Shown one piece after another: positions 51,508-59,360 of a stretch of DNA of 64,000 nt; the first letter of the stretch is position 1; the number at the start of each line of letters is the position of its first letter. The DNA is from DAIOEK01 sp036746315 (GTDB lineage Bacteria > Chloroflexota > Anaerolineae > Anaerolineales > Anaerolineaceae). Position numbers and translations under genes: made by a program. The notes beneath the pieces were generated by a model. The model worked only from the letters and a program-made list of their open reading frames with translations. It was not told the DNA's origin and ran no database searches. The stretch covers positions 103,959 through 167,958 of the forward strand of contig DAIOEK010000002.1 of the NCBI GenBank assembly GCA_036746315.1, in the 5' to 3' direction.

Positions 51508-53370
51508 ATGACAGATCTTGAAGCAATTCTTGCGGCTGGTTCATCGGGTGCCATCCTTTCGGATGGCGCCATGGGTACCATGCTGCACCAGCGCGGCATC
51601 GATTTCGATCAATGCTTCGATGAATTGAATCTCAGCCAGCCTGCGCTGGTTGGCGATGTTCACCGCGCATACATCGAAGCAGGCGCACAGATGATCCAGA
51701 CCAACACATTTGGCGCCAACCGTTTCAAGTTGGAACGCCATGGTCTGGCAAACCAACTGGCGGAAATCAACCGCCAGGGTGTGGAAATTGCCCGCCGGGT
51801 GGTGGCGGGGGCGTTCAAGCAGGTGCTCATTGCCGGGGATGTCGGTCCGCTGGGGGTGCGTATCGCACCGTTTGGCAGGGTGCAACCCGAAGAGGCTCGT
51901 CAGGCATTTCAGGAGCAGATCAGCAGCCTGGTCAGCGCTGGTGTGGATCTGTTGATCCTGGAGACTTTCTCAGACCTGTATGAAATCCGCGAGGCGGTTG
52001 CCGCTGCCCGGCAGGTGGATGCAAAAATCCCGGTGATCGCCTCCATGACGTTCACCCGCGATGATATTACCCTGTTGGGTGATACACCTGAAAAAGTGGC
52101 GCGCAAGTTGTTTGAAGCCGGTGCGGATATTGCCGGGGTAAACTGCTCCGGCGGACCGGCGCAAATTTTGCGCATTCTCAAGCGAATGAAGGCAGCCTTT
52201 CCGGATGGCCGGTTCTCGGTGATGCCCAACGCCGGCTGGCCTGAGCAGGTGGCGGGCAGGATCATGTACCCTGCCACCCCTGAATATTTCGGCGATTATG
52301 CGGTTACGTTTCGCAGTCATGGTGCCGCAGTAGTGGGTGGTTGCTGTGGCACGACTCCCGAACATAGTGCTTACATGCGCAAGGCGCTGGATCAAGCACA
52401 GCCTGTCATCGAATGGGAGGTCATCAGCCAGGAGCCCGGCAGCCAGGTGGAAGCCGAACAGGTTGAACAACTTACCACTCTGGGTAGAAAGCTTCAGGAA
52501 GGCAAATTCGTGGTCGCCGTGGAGATGGATCCCCCGCGCGGGTTGTCCACCCACAAGCTGCTTGCCGGAGCCAGCCTTCTGGCGGAAGCCGGCGCCGATG
52601 TGATCGATGTAGCTGACAGCCCCATGGCGCGTATGCGCATGAGTCCCTGGGCGGTGTGCAGCCTCATTCAGAAAAAGGCAAATATCGAAACGGTTTTGCA
52701 CTTTCCCACGCGCGGCCGCAGTGTGCTGCGCGTGCAGGGTGACCTGCTGGCGGCGCATGCCCTGGATATCCGCAATGTGTTTGTTGTCATGGGCGATCCG
52801 ACCGCGATTGGCGATTATCCCGAAGCCATGGATAACTATGATCTGGTGCCTTCCGGTTTGATCAAGTTGATCAAGCAGGGCTTTAATCTCGGTCTCGATT
52901 ACGCCGGGACGGAGATCGGTCAGCCCACCACTTTCTTTGCCGGCTGTGCGCTCAATTTATCGGCGCAGGATGTACATACCGAGATTAGAAATTTGCAGCG
53001 CAAGATCAAAGCCGGGGCGGATTTCATTCTCACTCAGCCGGTTTTCGAAGCGTCGGATGTGGATCGATTTCTGCGGGCATACGAGGCAGAGCATGGCAAA
53101 TTACCCATCCCGTTGCTGGTTGGCGTATTGCCGTTGAATAATCCCCGACATGCCCGTTTTCTGCACCACGAAGTGCCAGGCATTTCCATCCCCGACGGGA
53201 TTTTGGAGCGCATGGAGAAAGCCGGAGAGCGATCGGCACAGGAAGGTGTGCTGATCGCTGCGGAAATCATTTGCCGGCTCAAGGGCGTTGCCCAGGGCGT
53301 GTATATTATGCCTGCATTCAACCGTTATGATCTGGCAGCTGAGGTGATCGACCGTGTTCAATGTCAATAA
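51508..53370 (+). CDS. Bifunctional homocysteine S-methyltransferase / methylenetetrahydrofolate reductase
   Basis: 620 aa. The N-terminal 300 residues are a homocysteine methyltransferase (SDGAMGTML near 18-26; zinc ligands in VNCSGGPAQ and VGGCCGTTPEH near 288). Residues about 325-615 are an FAD-dependent MTHFR barrel (VEMDPPRG near 336, ADFILTQPVFE near 507). Such fusions occur in Firmicutes, Chloroflexota and others. The reductase makes methyl-THF for MetH; the methyltransferase half may use S-methylmethionine, betaine-like donors or act as a second module. It shares the SAM-I-controlled transcript. Confidence 0.94.
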   Translation: MTDLEAILAAGSSGAILSDGAMGTMLHQRGIDFDQCFDELNLSQPALVGDVHRAYIEAGAQMIQTNTFGANRFKLERHGLANQLAEINRQGVEIARRVVAGAFKQVLIAGDVGPLGVRIAPFGRVQPEEARQAFQEQISSLVSAGVDLLILETFSDLYEIREAVAAARQVDAKIPVIASMTFTRDDITLLGDTPEKVARKLFEAGADIAGVNCSGGPAQILRILKRMKAAFPDGRFSVMPNAGWPEQVAGRIMYPATPEYFGDYAVTFRSHGAAVVGGCCGTTPEHSAYMRKALDQAQPVIEWEVISQEPGSQVEAEQVEQLTTLGRKLQEGKFVVAVEMDPPRGLSTHKLLAGASLLAEAGADVIDVADSPMARMRMSPWAVCSLIQKKANIETVLHFPTRGRSVLRVQGDLLAAHALDIRNVFVVMGDPTAIGDYPEAMDNYDLVPSGLIKLIKQGFNLGLDYAGTEIGQPTTFFAGCALNLSAQDVHTEIRNLQRKIKAGADFILTQPVFEASDVDRFLRAYEAEHGKLPIPLLVGVLPLNNPRHARFLHHEVPGISIPDGILERMEKAGERSAQEGVLIAAEIICRLKGVAQGVYIMPAFNRYDLAAEVIDRVQCQ

Positions 53371-53394
53371 AGCCGCCAGAAATCTACCGGCTTT
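53369..53394 (+). repeat. Inverted repeat after the metH operon
   Basis: AAAGCCG (53369-53375) and CGGCTTT (53388-53394), extendable by inner bases, overlap the stop codon. The distal side is AAAA, not T-rich, on the plus strand, so it is a weak terminator at best. Confidence 0.4.
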
Positions 53395-53506
53395 AAAACC
53401 CGCCTTTATCCATCCTTTCACTTATAATTGTGATGTAATGAAAAATCCGCTGCACACTCAGGCAAACATCCATGAATCACTTGATTGATCGTTTCGGGGG
53501 AGTGGT

Positions 53507-54235
53507 ATGAAAGTATTGGTGTTATCGGATATTCACGGAAATTACACTGCTCTCGAAGCGATCCTCAAGGAAGCTGGCAAAGTGGATGCTGTCTGGTGCC
53601 TGGGTGATCTTTTGGGTTACGGACCGGACCCGAATGATGTGGTAAAGAAGATCCGTTCGCTTAAGAACTGCACCTGCCTGCTGGGTAATCATGACGCAGC
53701 CGTGCTGGGTCGAATGGATTTGGAAGCGTTCAACCGTGATGCCCGTCTGTCTGTGGAATGGAATCAACGGGTATTGAAGCCCGAACACATTGATTTTATG
53801 AAAACTTTGCCGGAAAAAACGGTGATCGAGCATGTAACCCTGGCGCATGGCAGTCCGCGTAACCCGATATGGGAATACATTTTGGATTGGCAAATTGCCA
53901 TGTATAATTTCGAATTTTTTGAAACGGATTATTGTTTCGTCGGACATACGCACATCCCGGTGGTTTATGAGATGACCGAGGATGAAGCCAATTACCATCT
54001 TGAGATTCTCAACCCGACGTCGCCGGTGGAATTAAAACCACGGGCGATTGTCAACCCCGGGAGCGTTGGTCAACCCCGTGACCGGGATTCCAGAGCAGCT
54101 TATGCTTTTTTTGATACTTCCACCAACATATGGACTCCCCAGAGGGTTTTGTATGATATTGAAGGTGTGAAGACTCGCATCAGGACTGCCGGGTTGCCGG
54201 ATCGGAATGCCGTCCGTCTGGATGATGGTTGGTAA
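53507..54235 (+). CDS. Metallophosphoesterase (YfcE/MJ0936-like)
   Basis: 242 aa. Calcineurin-type motifs: LSDIHGNYTALEAIL (residues 6-20), LGDLLGYGPDP (near 34), LLGNHDAAV (near 61), and GHTHIPVV (near 146) with metal-binding Asp/His/Asn. The LGYGP variant of the GD motif is typical of a large bacterial clade of unknown substrate specificity. The ATG follows GGGGGAG. It is followed by the DUF4349 lipoprotein gene, which has its own promoter. Confidence 0.92.
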   Translation: MKVLVLSDIHGNYTALEAILKEAGKVDAVWCLGDLLGYGPDPNDVVKKIRSLKNCTCLLGNHDAAVLGRMDLEAFNRDARLSVEWNQRVLKPEHIDFMKTLPEKTVIEHVTLAHGSPRNPIWEYILDWQIAMYNFEFFETDYCFVGHTHIPVVYEMTEDEANYHLEILNPTSPVELKPRAIVNPGSVGQPRDRDSRAAYAFFDTSTNIWTPQRVLYDIEGVKTRIRTAGLPDRNAVRLDDGW

Positions 54236-54247
54236 TGTGGAACCTTT

Positions 54248-54276
54248 TTGACAGCGATACGTCTTAGAAGTATCAA
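54248..54276 (+). promoter_or_regulatory. Promoter of the DUF4349 lipoprotein gene
   Basis: TTGACA (54248-54253), 17-bp spacer and TATCAA (54271-54276). It lies just after the metallophosphoesterase stop and about 20 nt before the ATG. Confidence 0.65.
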
Positions 54277-54295
54277 TGAGCAAGAGGAGGAAAGA

Positions 54296-55270
54296 ATGAA
54301 GAGAATAGCCTTGAGTATGTTGTTGGTCGGCAGCTTCCTGCTGTCTGCCTGTGCGGCAAGAAGTGCGCAATTGGTTGACATGGATAAATCCTATGCCGCA
54401 GAAGCGCCAGCCATGCCGATGAGCGCCCCATCACCTTCGATGGAAATGGCGGATAGTGCCGGCAGTAATGCTTATTCTTCTGGAGAAAGCACTTCGCAGT
54501 CAATCGACAGGATCGTCATTAAAAATGCGTCATTGAGCATCGTCGTTGCAGATCCCAATGCCAGCATGGATGCAATTGCCAGCCTTGCTGATGAATACTC
54601 CGGCTGGGTGGTGAGTTCCAATCTATATAAAACTACCACCAGCAGTGGGATTGAGATTCCGCGCGGTTCCATTAGCATTCGTGTCCCTGCGGAGAAACTG
54701 AATCAGGCGCTTGCTGCCATCAAGGGCATGGTTGAAGACCCCGAGACGGATATCCAATCCGAAAATGTCTCCGGTGAAGATGTCACTGCGCAGTACACTG
54801 ATCTCCAATCCCGCAAGGCAAATCTGGAACAGGCGGAAGCTTCCCTGCGTGAAATCATGGCTTCTGCAACCAAGACCGAAGATGTTTTGAATGTCTTCAA
54901 CCAGTTGACCCAGGTTCGTGGAGAAATTGAAGTGATCCGTGGTCAGATCAAGTATTATGAGGAATCTTCCTCGTTCTCCGCCATCAGTGTGGAATTGATC
55001 TCCAAGGCATCCATCGAGCCGATCACCGTTGCCGGTTGGAAACCGCAGGGAGTTGCCCGCGATGCTTTGCAGGCACTGATCAACGCCGGAAAAGTGCTGG
55101 TGAACATTGCCATTTGGTTTGCCATCTTTGTTCTGCCCATCCTGCTGGTGTTCTATTTGGTCATCCGTTTCTTCATCTGGGTAATCAAAAAGCTTTTCTT
55201 TCGCAAAAAGAATCCACCAGTAGCGCCGGAAGAACCTGCCGCCGTCGAGACGAAGTCTGACGAGAAATAA
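54296..55270 (+). CDS. DUF4349 lipoprotein with C-terminal membrane anchor
   Basis: 324 aa from the ATG at 54296 (GAGGAGGAA upstream). A lipoprotein signal with lipobox LLSAC (Cys near residue 16) precedes a low-complexity Met/Ser/Pro segment and the DUF4349 domain (about 70-245: IVIKNASLSIVVADP, SISIRVPAEKLNQAL, DLQSRKANLEQAE with coiled-coil character). A hydrophobic helix (about 268-295) and a basic, Pro/Glu-rich tail follow. Function of the family is unknown; topology suggests an envelope protein tethered at both ends. Confidence 0.9.
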   Translation: MKRIALSMLLVGSFLLSACAARSAQLVDMDKSYAAEAPAMPMSAPSPSMEMADSAGSNAYSSGESTSQSIDRIVIKNASLSIVVADPNASMDAIASLADEYSGWVVSSNLYKTTTSSGIEIPRGSISIRVPAEKLNQALAAIKGMVEDPETDIQSENVSGEDVTAQYTDLQSRKANLEQAEASLREIMASATKTEDVLNVFNQLTQVRGEIEVIRGQIKYYEESSSFSAISVELISKASIEPITVAGWKPQGVARDALQALINAGKVLVNIAIWFAIFVLPILLVFYLVIRFFIWVIKKLFFRKKNPPVAPEEPAAVETKSDEK

Positions 55271-55290
55271 AAGGGAAAATATTTACGAAA

Positions 55291-55320
55291 GGGGCTGTCG
55301 AAAGTAGACAGCTCCTTTTT
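55291..55320 (+). terminator. Terminator of the DUF4349 gene
   Basis: GGGGCTGTC (55291-55299) pairs with GACAGCTCC (55307-55315), one G-U pair, 7-nt loop, then TTTTT. The T-run overlaps the stop codon of the convergent peroxiredoxin-like gene. Confidence 0.85.
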
Positions 55321-55783
55321 ATTGCAGTTCTGTCAGGATCTTCAGCACCTCTTCATTTTCCGGGATGTCGGACATGGATTTGCCGTAATGGATGTATCTG
55401 AAGCGACCTTCCCGGTCGATAATAAAGAGTGCGGGAACCCAGCCGAATTTGAACAGGTTGAATTCCTGAAAGAATTGTTTGGCGGTGAGGTTGCCAACAT
55501 CTGACAGCCCGATGAAAGGCATCTGCTCGTTTTCCCAGAACCGTTGAAAGGCTTTCGGACCGTCTGGTCCGATGGCAAGGATTTCGGCGCCCAATCGGGT
55601 GAATTTTGTGTAATCCTGGCGCAACTGCGCCATGTGCCGGCGGCAGAATGGTCAGGCAAATCCCCGGTTGAGTACCAGCACCACATTCTTCCTGCCTCGA
55701 AAATCTGATAATCGGATGGTGTTCCCACGGGTATCCGTCAGTTCGAAATCTCCCGCCGGTTCCATCAGCTTCGGGTTTTTCAT
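55319..55783 (-). CDS. Peroxiredoxin-like (AhpC/TSA) selenoprotein, UGA-encoded Sec44 predicted
   Basis: 154 codons if the in-frame TGA at 55654-55652 is read through. The start at 55783 has GGGAGG 5 nt upstream and overlaps the udg stop (ATGA). Residues 1-43 end in NVVLVLNRGFA; the TGA is codon 44; PFCRRHMAQLRQDY follows in the same frame, and the remainder (GAEILAIGPDGPKAFQRFW, GWVPALFIIDREGRFRYIHYG) is a normal thioredoxin-fold peroxiredoxin. Relatives have Cys at this exact place in a C-P-x-C motif, so UGA gives U-P-F-C. A hairpin with an AGUU loop follows 19 nt later. UGA is used as a normal stop by neighbours, so no global recoding. Predicted role: reduction of peroxides or a thiol substrate. 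The alternative is a nonsense mutation of a TGT/TGC codon. Confidence 0.78.
55617..55632 (-). other. Candidate bacterial SECIS hairpin
   Basis: On the minus strand TGGCGC-AGTT-GCGCCA is a perfect 6-bp hairpin. Its loop starts 25 nt after the UGA and carries G at its second position, matching the known layout of bacterial SECIS elements (G early in the loop, about 16-37 nt from UGA). A second, imperfect hairpin (CTGC-C-GCCG with TGGC-GCAG) overlaps it and is closer to the UGA. The two are mutually exclusive. Confidence 0.6.
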
Positions 55784-56496
55784 TCGAGCCTCCCACCCGG
55801 ATGCTGCATGTCTGTTGATGCGATCAGGCGCCGGGCTTTTTGCCAGATTGCCAGGAACATTTCCCTGCTCAACTTTCCTGTTTGTGTGTTTTGCCGGCTG
55901 GGGTGATAGGAGGCCATTAACCAGGGGATATTGCCCTCCGGGGTGAACAGTATTCCATGTCCGAATTTGGGCGCCTCCAACCTCACACCACAGATTTGCT
56001 GCACCAGTTTGATCGAGTGGGCATAAGCAATTTGCCCCAGCGCCACAATGCCCTGCACCGGCAGTTGGCGGTATTCGCGTTCGAGATACGGCAGGCAGTT
56101 GTTGATCTCCTGTGGTGTCGGGCGGTTTTGCGGAGGTGCACACCGGCACACCGCGGTGATGTAAATATCCTGCAGGGTCAACCCGTCCGTCCGCGTGCTG
56201 GATTCCGGCTGGCTGGCAAAACCGCAGGCATGCAATGCCGGGTAGAGAAAATCCCCCGAGGCATCTCCGGTGAACATTCTACCCGTCCGGTTGGAGCCGT
56301 GTGCCCCGGGCGCCAGTCCGACTACCAATATCCGCGCCGCCGGGTCGCCAAAACCCGGCACTGGTTTGCCCCAGTAATCCTGGCTGCGATAAGCCTTGCG
56401 TTTGATGGCGGAAATTTCGCTGCACCACGTACGCAAACGCGGGCAGCGTTCGCAGCCGATGACTTCTTCACTGATCTGATCTAGGCTGTCGGGCAT
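55780..56496 (-). CDS. udg: Uracil-DNA glycosylase, family 4/5 (iron-sulfur type)
   Basis: 238 aa. Conserved Cys at the N-terminus (GCERCPRLRTWC, near residues 14-25) and in the middle (ITAVCRCAPPQNRPTP) are the expected 4Fe-4S ligands. The catalytic/uracil-binding block VVGLAPGAHGSNRTGRMFTG (near 57-77) and C-terminal SYHPSRQNTQTG fit type 5 (UdgB) rather than type 4. It removes uracil, and probably hypoxanthine, from DNA. It lies in the ruvB-queA-udg unit; the stop overlaps the peroxiredoxin-like gene. Confidence 0.93.
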   Translation of the reverse strand: MPDSLDQISEEVIGCERCPRLRTWCSEISAIKRKAYRSQDYWGKPVPGFGDPAARILVVGLAPGAHGSNRTGRMFTGDASGDFLYPALHACGFASQPESSTRTDGLTLQDIYITAVCRCAPPQNRPTPQEINNCLPYLEREYRQLPVQGIVALGQIAYAHSIKLVQQICGVRLEAPKFGHGILFTPEGNIPWLMASYHPSRQNTQTGKLSREMFLAIWQKARRLIASTDMQHPGGRLE

Positions 56497-56505
56497 GGTT
56501 TTCCC

Positions 56506-57525
56506 CTATTCGATAAACATGGCGTCGCCAAATGAGAAGAAGCGGTAACGCAGCCTGATGGCTTCCTGATATGCCGCCAGGATGTTTTCCCTGCCTGCAA
56601 ACGCCGAGACCAGCATCAGCAGCGTCGATTTTGGCAGGTGAAAATTGGTGATCATTGCATCCACGATCTGGAAAGAATACCCCGGCAGAATGAACAGGCC
56701 GGTATCTCCCTCGTAGGGCAGTAACGCCCCGCCGGGATTTTGCCCTGCTGCACTTTCCAGAGTGCGGACGGAGGTGGTCCCCACGGCTATGATCCTGCCG
56801 CCAGCCTTTTTGACCGAGTTGATCCTGTCGGCCGTTTCCGCACCCAGGCTGCACCATTCGGTATGGATGCGGTGCTCGTCGGCTTTTTCTTCCGTTACCG
56901 GGGCAAACGTATCCAGACCGACCTGCAGGTTGACATAGGCAGTCTGGATTTCCTTTTGCTTCAGCTTTTCCAGCAATTCTGCTGTGAAATGCAAACCTGC
57001 GGTGGGGGCGGCTGCCGACCCCGGTTTGTGCGCGTACACCGTCTGGTATCTTTCGGGATCAGCCAGGCTGGTGTGGATGTAGGGTGGTAGGGGCACATGC
57101 CCGATTTTTTCCAGATATGGTTCGATCTGTTCGTCAAAGCGGATCAACCTGTTGGAGCCGTCCAACACTTCCAGCACTTCGCCGCCCGGAGCGCCATCCA
57201 GCGTGAACCGGCGTCCGGAGTTCATGCCGCTTCCGCCCACCAACGTTTCCCATTCCAGGGGTGTCCGCTTCTTCAACAGCAGGATTTCGATCTTTCCGCT
57301 GCCGGGCAGCTTTTTGCCAAACAATCGTGAGCGCAGTACCCGGGTTTCATTCATCACCAGCAGGTCTCCCGGTTTCAGAAAACGGTCGATATCCCAGAAG
57401 ATGATATGCGTATAGCTGTTATTCTTTCGGTCGAATACAAAACACCTTGAACTGTGGCGCGGTTCAAGCGGAGTTTGCGCGATCAGCTCTGCAGGCAGTT
57501 GATAATCAAAATCGGAGGTCAGCAC
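56506..57525 (-). CDS. queA: S-adenosylmethionine:tRNA ribosyltransferase-isomerase
   Basis: 339 aa, standard length. Signature regions: DFDYQLPAELIAQTPLEPR at the N-terminus, LLVMNETRVLRSRLFGKK (near 54-71), GSAAAPTAGLHFT (near 170-182) and the C-terminal FSFGDAMFIE. QueA moves the ribosyl part of SAM onto 7-aminomethyl-7-deazaguanine in tRNA, the penultimate queuosine step. It begins 8 bp after ruvB and ends 9 bp before udg. Confidence 0.97.
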   Translation of the reverse strand: MLTSDFDYQLPAELIAQTPLEPRHSSRCFVFDRKNNSYTHIIFWDIDRFLKPGDLLVMNETRVLRSRLFGKKLPGSGKIEILLLKKRTPLEWETLVGGSGMNSGRRFTLDGAPGGEVLEVLDGSNRLIRFDEQIEPYLEKIGHVPLPPYIHTSLADPERYQTVYAHKPGSAAAPTAGLHFTAELLEKLKQKEIQTAYVNLQVGLDTFAPVTEEKADEHRIHTEWCSLGAETADRINSVKKAGGRIIAVGTTSVRTLESAAGQNPGGALLPYEGDTGLFILPGYSFQIVDAMITNFHLPKSTLLMLVSAFAGRENILAAYQEAIRLRYRFFSFGDAMFIE

Positions 57526-57533
57526 GGTAAGGA

Positions 57534-58571
57534 TCAGTCGAACAAACTGGGTTGTGGGGCAGGGTTGGATGGGGTGAACGGGATGTTCATGTGCCGGTAG
57601 GCAAGCTCGGTGGCGATCCTGCCCTGAGGGGTCCGGTCCAGAAAGCCGAGCTGCAGCAGGTAGGGTTCCACAACATCCATGATGGTATCTGCTTCTTCAC
57701 TGATGGATGCGGCAATGGTATTCAGACCCACCGGACCGCCGTTGTATTTTTGAATGACGGTGGTCAGCACTTTTCGGTCGATGTCGTCCAATCCCAGCGG
57801 ATCGACGTTAAGCAGGTTGAGTGCCTCTTGCGTGACTTCGCCTGAAATCACACCATCCCCGCGTACCTCGGCGTAATCGCGCACCCGGCGCAGCAGCCGC
57901 AGGGCAACACGCGGTGTGCCGCGTGACCGGCGGGCGATTTCTCCCACACCTTTAGCATCCGCAGCCACGCCCAGTACACCCGCGCCGCGGGCGACGATCT
58001 TTTGCATGGCTGCCTGGTCGTAATAATCGAGGCGATGTTGTACTCCAAAGCGGGCGCGCAGCGGCGCAGTGACCAATGCCAGGCGGGTCGTGGCTCCGAT
58101 GACGGTGAAACGGGGTAAATTCAAGCGGATCGACCGCGCGGTGGGTCCCTTGCCGGTGACGATATCGATCACAAAGTCCTCCATCGCCGGGTAGAGGATC
58201 TCCTCCACAGCCTTGCCCAGACGGTGGATTTCATCGATGAACAGAATGTCTCCGGCACGCAGGTTGGAGAGAATGGCAGCCAGGTCGCCTGCTCTCTCGA
58301 TTGCCGGTCCGGAGGTAACCTTGATGTTGACGCCCATCTCATTGGCGAGGACGTGTGCCAGGGTGGTCTTGCCCAATCCCGGTGGACCGTAGAACAGCAC
58401 ATGGTCCATGGCTTCGTTTCGCTTTTGGGCGGCATGGATCAGAATGGACAGGTTTTCGCGTACCTGGTCTTGTCCGATCACATCTTGCAGCAAACGGGGA
58501 CGGATGGCGCCATCCAGGCGATCGTCAGGTTTCTTTCCCGGAGAAATGAGACGTTCATTTGTGTCTGTCAT
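57534..58571 (-). CDS. ruvB: Holliday junction branch-migration helicase subunit RuvB
   Basis: 345 aa. AAA+ ATPase with Walker A GPPGLGKTT (near residues 62-70), Walker B LFIDEIHRLG (near 113-122), sensor 1 VIGATTRLALVTAPLRARFG (near 159-178) and a C-terminal winged helix (LQLGFLDRTPQGRIATE). It drives branch migration with RuvA in recombinational repair. First gene of the ruvB-queA-udg-peroxiredoxin operon; ruvA and ruvC are not in the window. Confidence 0.98.
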   Translation of the reverse strand: MTDTNERLISPGKKPDDRLDGAIRPRLLQDVIGQDQVRENLSILIHAAQKRNEAMDHVLFYGPPGLGKTTLAHVLANEMGVNIKVTSGPAIERAGDLAAILSNLRAGDILFIDEIHRLGKAVEEILYPAMEDFVIDIVTGKGPTARSIRLNLPRFTVIGATTRLALVTAPLRARFGVQHRLDYYDQAAMQKIVARGAGVLGVAADAKGVGEIARRSRGTPRVALRLLRRVRDYAEVRGDGVISGEVTQEALNLLNVDPLGLDDIDRKVLTTVIQKYNGGPVGLNTIAASISEEADTIMDVVEPYLLQLGFLDRTPQGRIATELAYRHMNIPFTPSNPAPQPSLFD

Positions 58572-58620
58572 CGGTTTTGATTATACCTGCAACTGCTCAA
58601 CTGCATTGATTAAAAAAAGC

Positions 58621-58626
58621 TATAAT
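58621..58626 (+). promoter_or_regulatory. -10 box for upp
   Basis: TATAAT at 58621-58626, 30 nt before the upp ATG; no clear -35. ATTAGG-TCAT-CCCTAAT just downstream could form a small hairpin before the GAGGAG Shine-Dalgarno. Confidence 0.5.
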
Positions 58627-58655
58627 TAGGTCATCCCTAATGAGGAGTATCCTGC

Positions 58656-59282
58656 ATGTCAAATGTGTATGCATCAACTCATCCGCTGGTAGCGCATAAG
58701 TTGTCCATCTTGCGTGATAAGAACACGGAGCATCGCAAGTTCAGAGAACTGGTAAAAGAGCTTGCTACCTTGCTGACGTACGAAGCGACTGCTAATATGC
58801 CTTTGAAAACCATTGAGGTAACCACCCCGATGGGCGTTGCCAAAAGCTTTCAGATGACAGATCAGATCGGTCTGGTGCCCATTCTGCGGGCAGGTCTGGG
58901 TATGGTGGAAGGCGTCTGGGAACTGCTTCCGGCTGCCGAGGTATGGCACATCGGGTTATATCGGGATGAAAAAACACTCCGTCCGGTGCAGTATTACAAC
59001 AAACTTCCCCTGGAACCCACCGTTTCCATCTGCTTTATTCTGGATCCCATGCTGGCAACCGGCGGCAGTGCTACCGCCACCGTGGATGTATTAAAAAAAT
59101 GGGGTGTGAAGAACATTAAGTTTGTCGGTCTGATCGGTGCGCCTGAGGGGATCAGCGCCCTGCAGGCTGCCCACCCTGATGTCCCCATCCATCTCGCGGC
59201 AATCGATGATCGCCTGAATGAGATCGGCTATATTCTGCCCGGCCTGGGGGATGCCGGCGACCGGCAGTTTGGCACTGCGTAA
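58656..59282 (+). CDS. upp: Uracil phosphoribosyltransferase
   Basis: 208 aa, standard for bacterial Upp. Key regions: HPLVAHKLSILRDKNTEHRKFREL at the N-terminus, PILRAGLGMVEGV (near 75-87), the PRPP-binding loop LDPMLATGGSA (near 129-139) and the uracil-binding GYILPGLGDAGDR at the C-terminus. It converts uracil plus PRPP to UMP. Complements psuG, which releases uracil. GAGGAG lies upstream of the start. Divergent from ruvB. Confidence 0.98.
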   Translation: MSNVYASTHPLVAHKLSILRDKNTEHRKFRELVKELATLLTYEATANMPLKTIEVTTPMGVAKSFQMTDQIGLVPILRAGLGMVEGVWELLPAAEVWHIGLYRDEKTLRPVQYYNKLPLEPTVSICFILDPMLATGGSATATVDVLKKWGVKNIKFVGLIGAPEGISALQAAHPDVPIHLAAIDDRLNEIGYILPGLGDAGDRQFGTA

Positions 59283-59301
59283 AAACTGCCTTGAAAAGAC
59301 A

Positions 59302-59348
59302 AAACCAGTAACTCCAAAAGAGCTACTGGTTTCTTTTTAAGCGATTGC
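59302..59348 (+). terminator. Terminator between upp and tpiA
   Basis: AAACCAGTA (59302-59310) pairs perfectly with TACTGGTTT (59334-59342), with a possible inner CTC/GAG stem, then C and TTTTT. It closes upp and sits 13 bp from the convergent tpiA stop. Confidence 0.85.
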
Positions 59349-59360
59349 GAATGGCGTGGA

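Noticed and set aside
54248..54296. Upstream extension of the DUF4349 gene to TTG at 54248
   Set aside because: It would start inside the -35 box; the ATG at 54296 has an excellent Shine-Dalgarno and lipoprotein signal.
55652..56149. Minus-strand 165-codon frame as a separate gene
   Set aside because: Its first part is out of frame within udg; only the last 43 codons are real, being the start of the UGA-containing peroxiredoxin-like gene.
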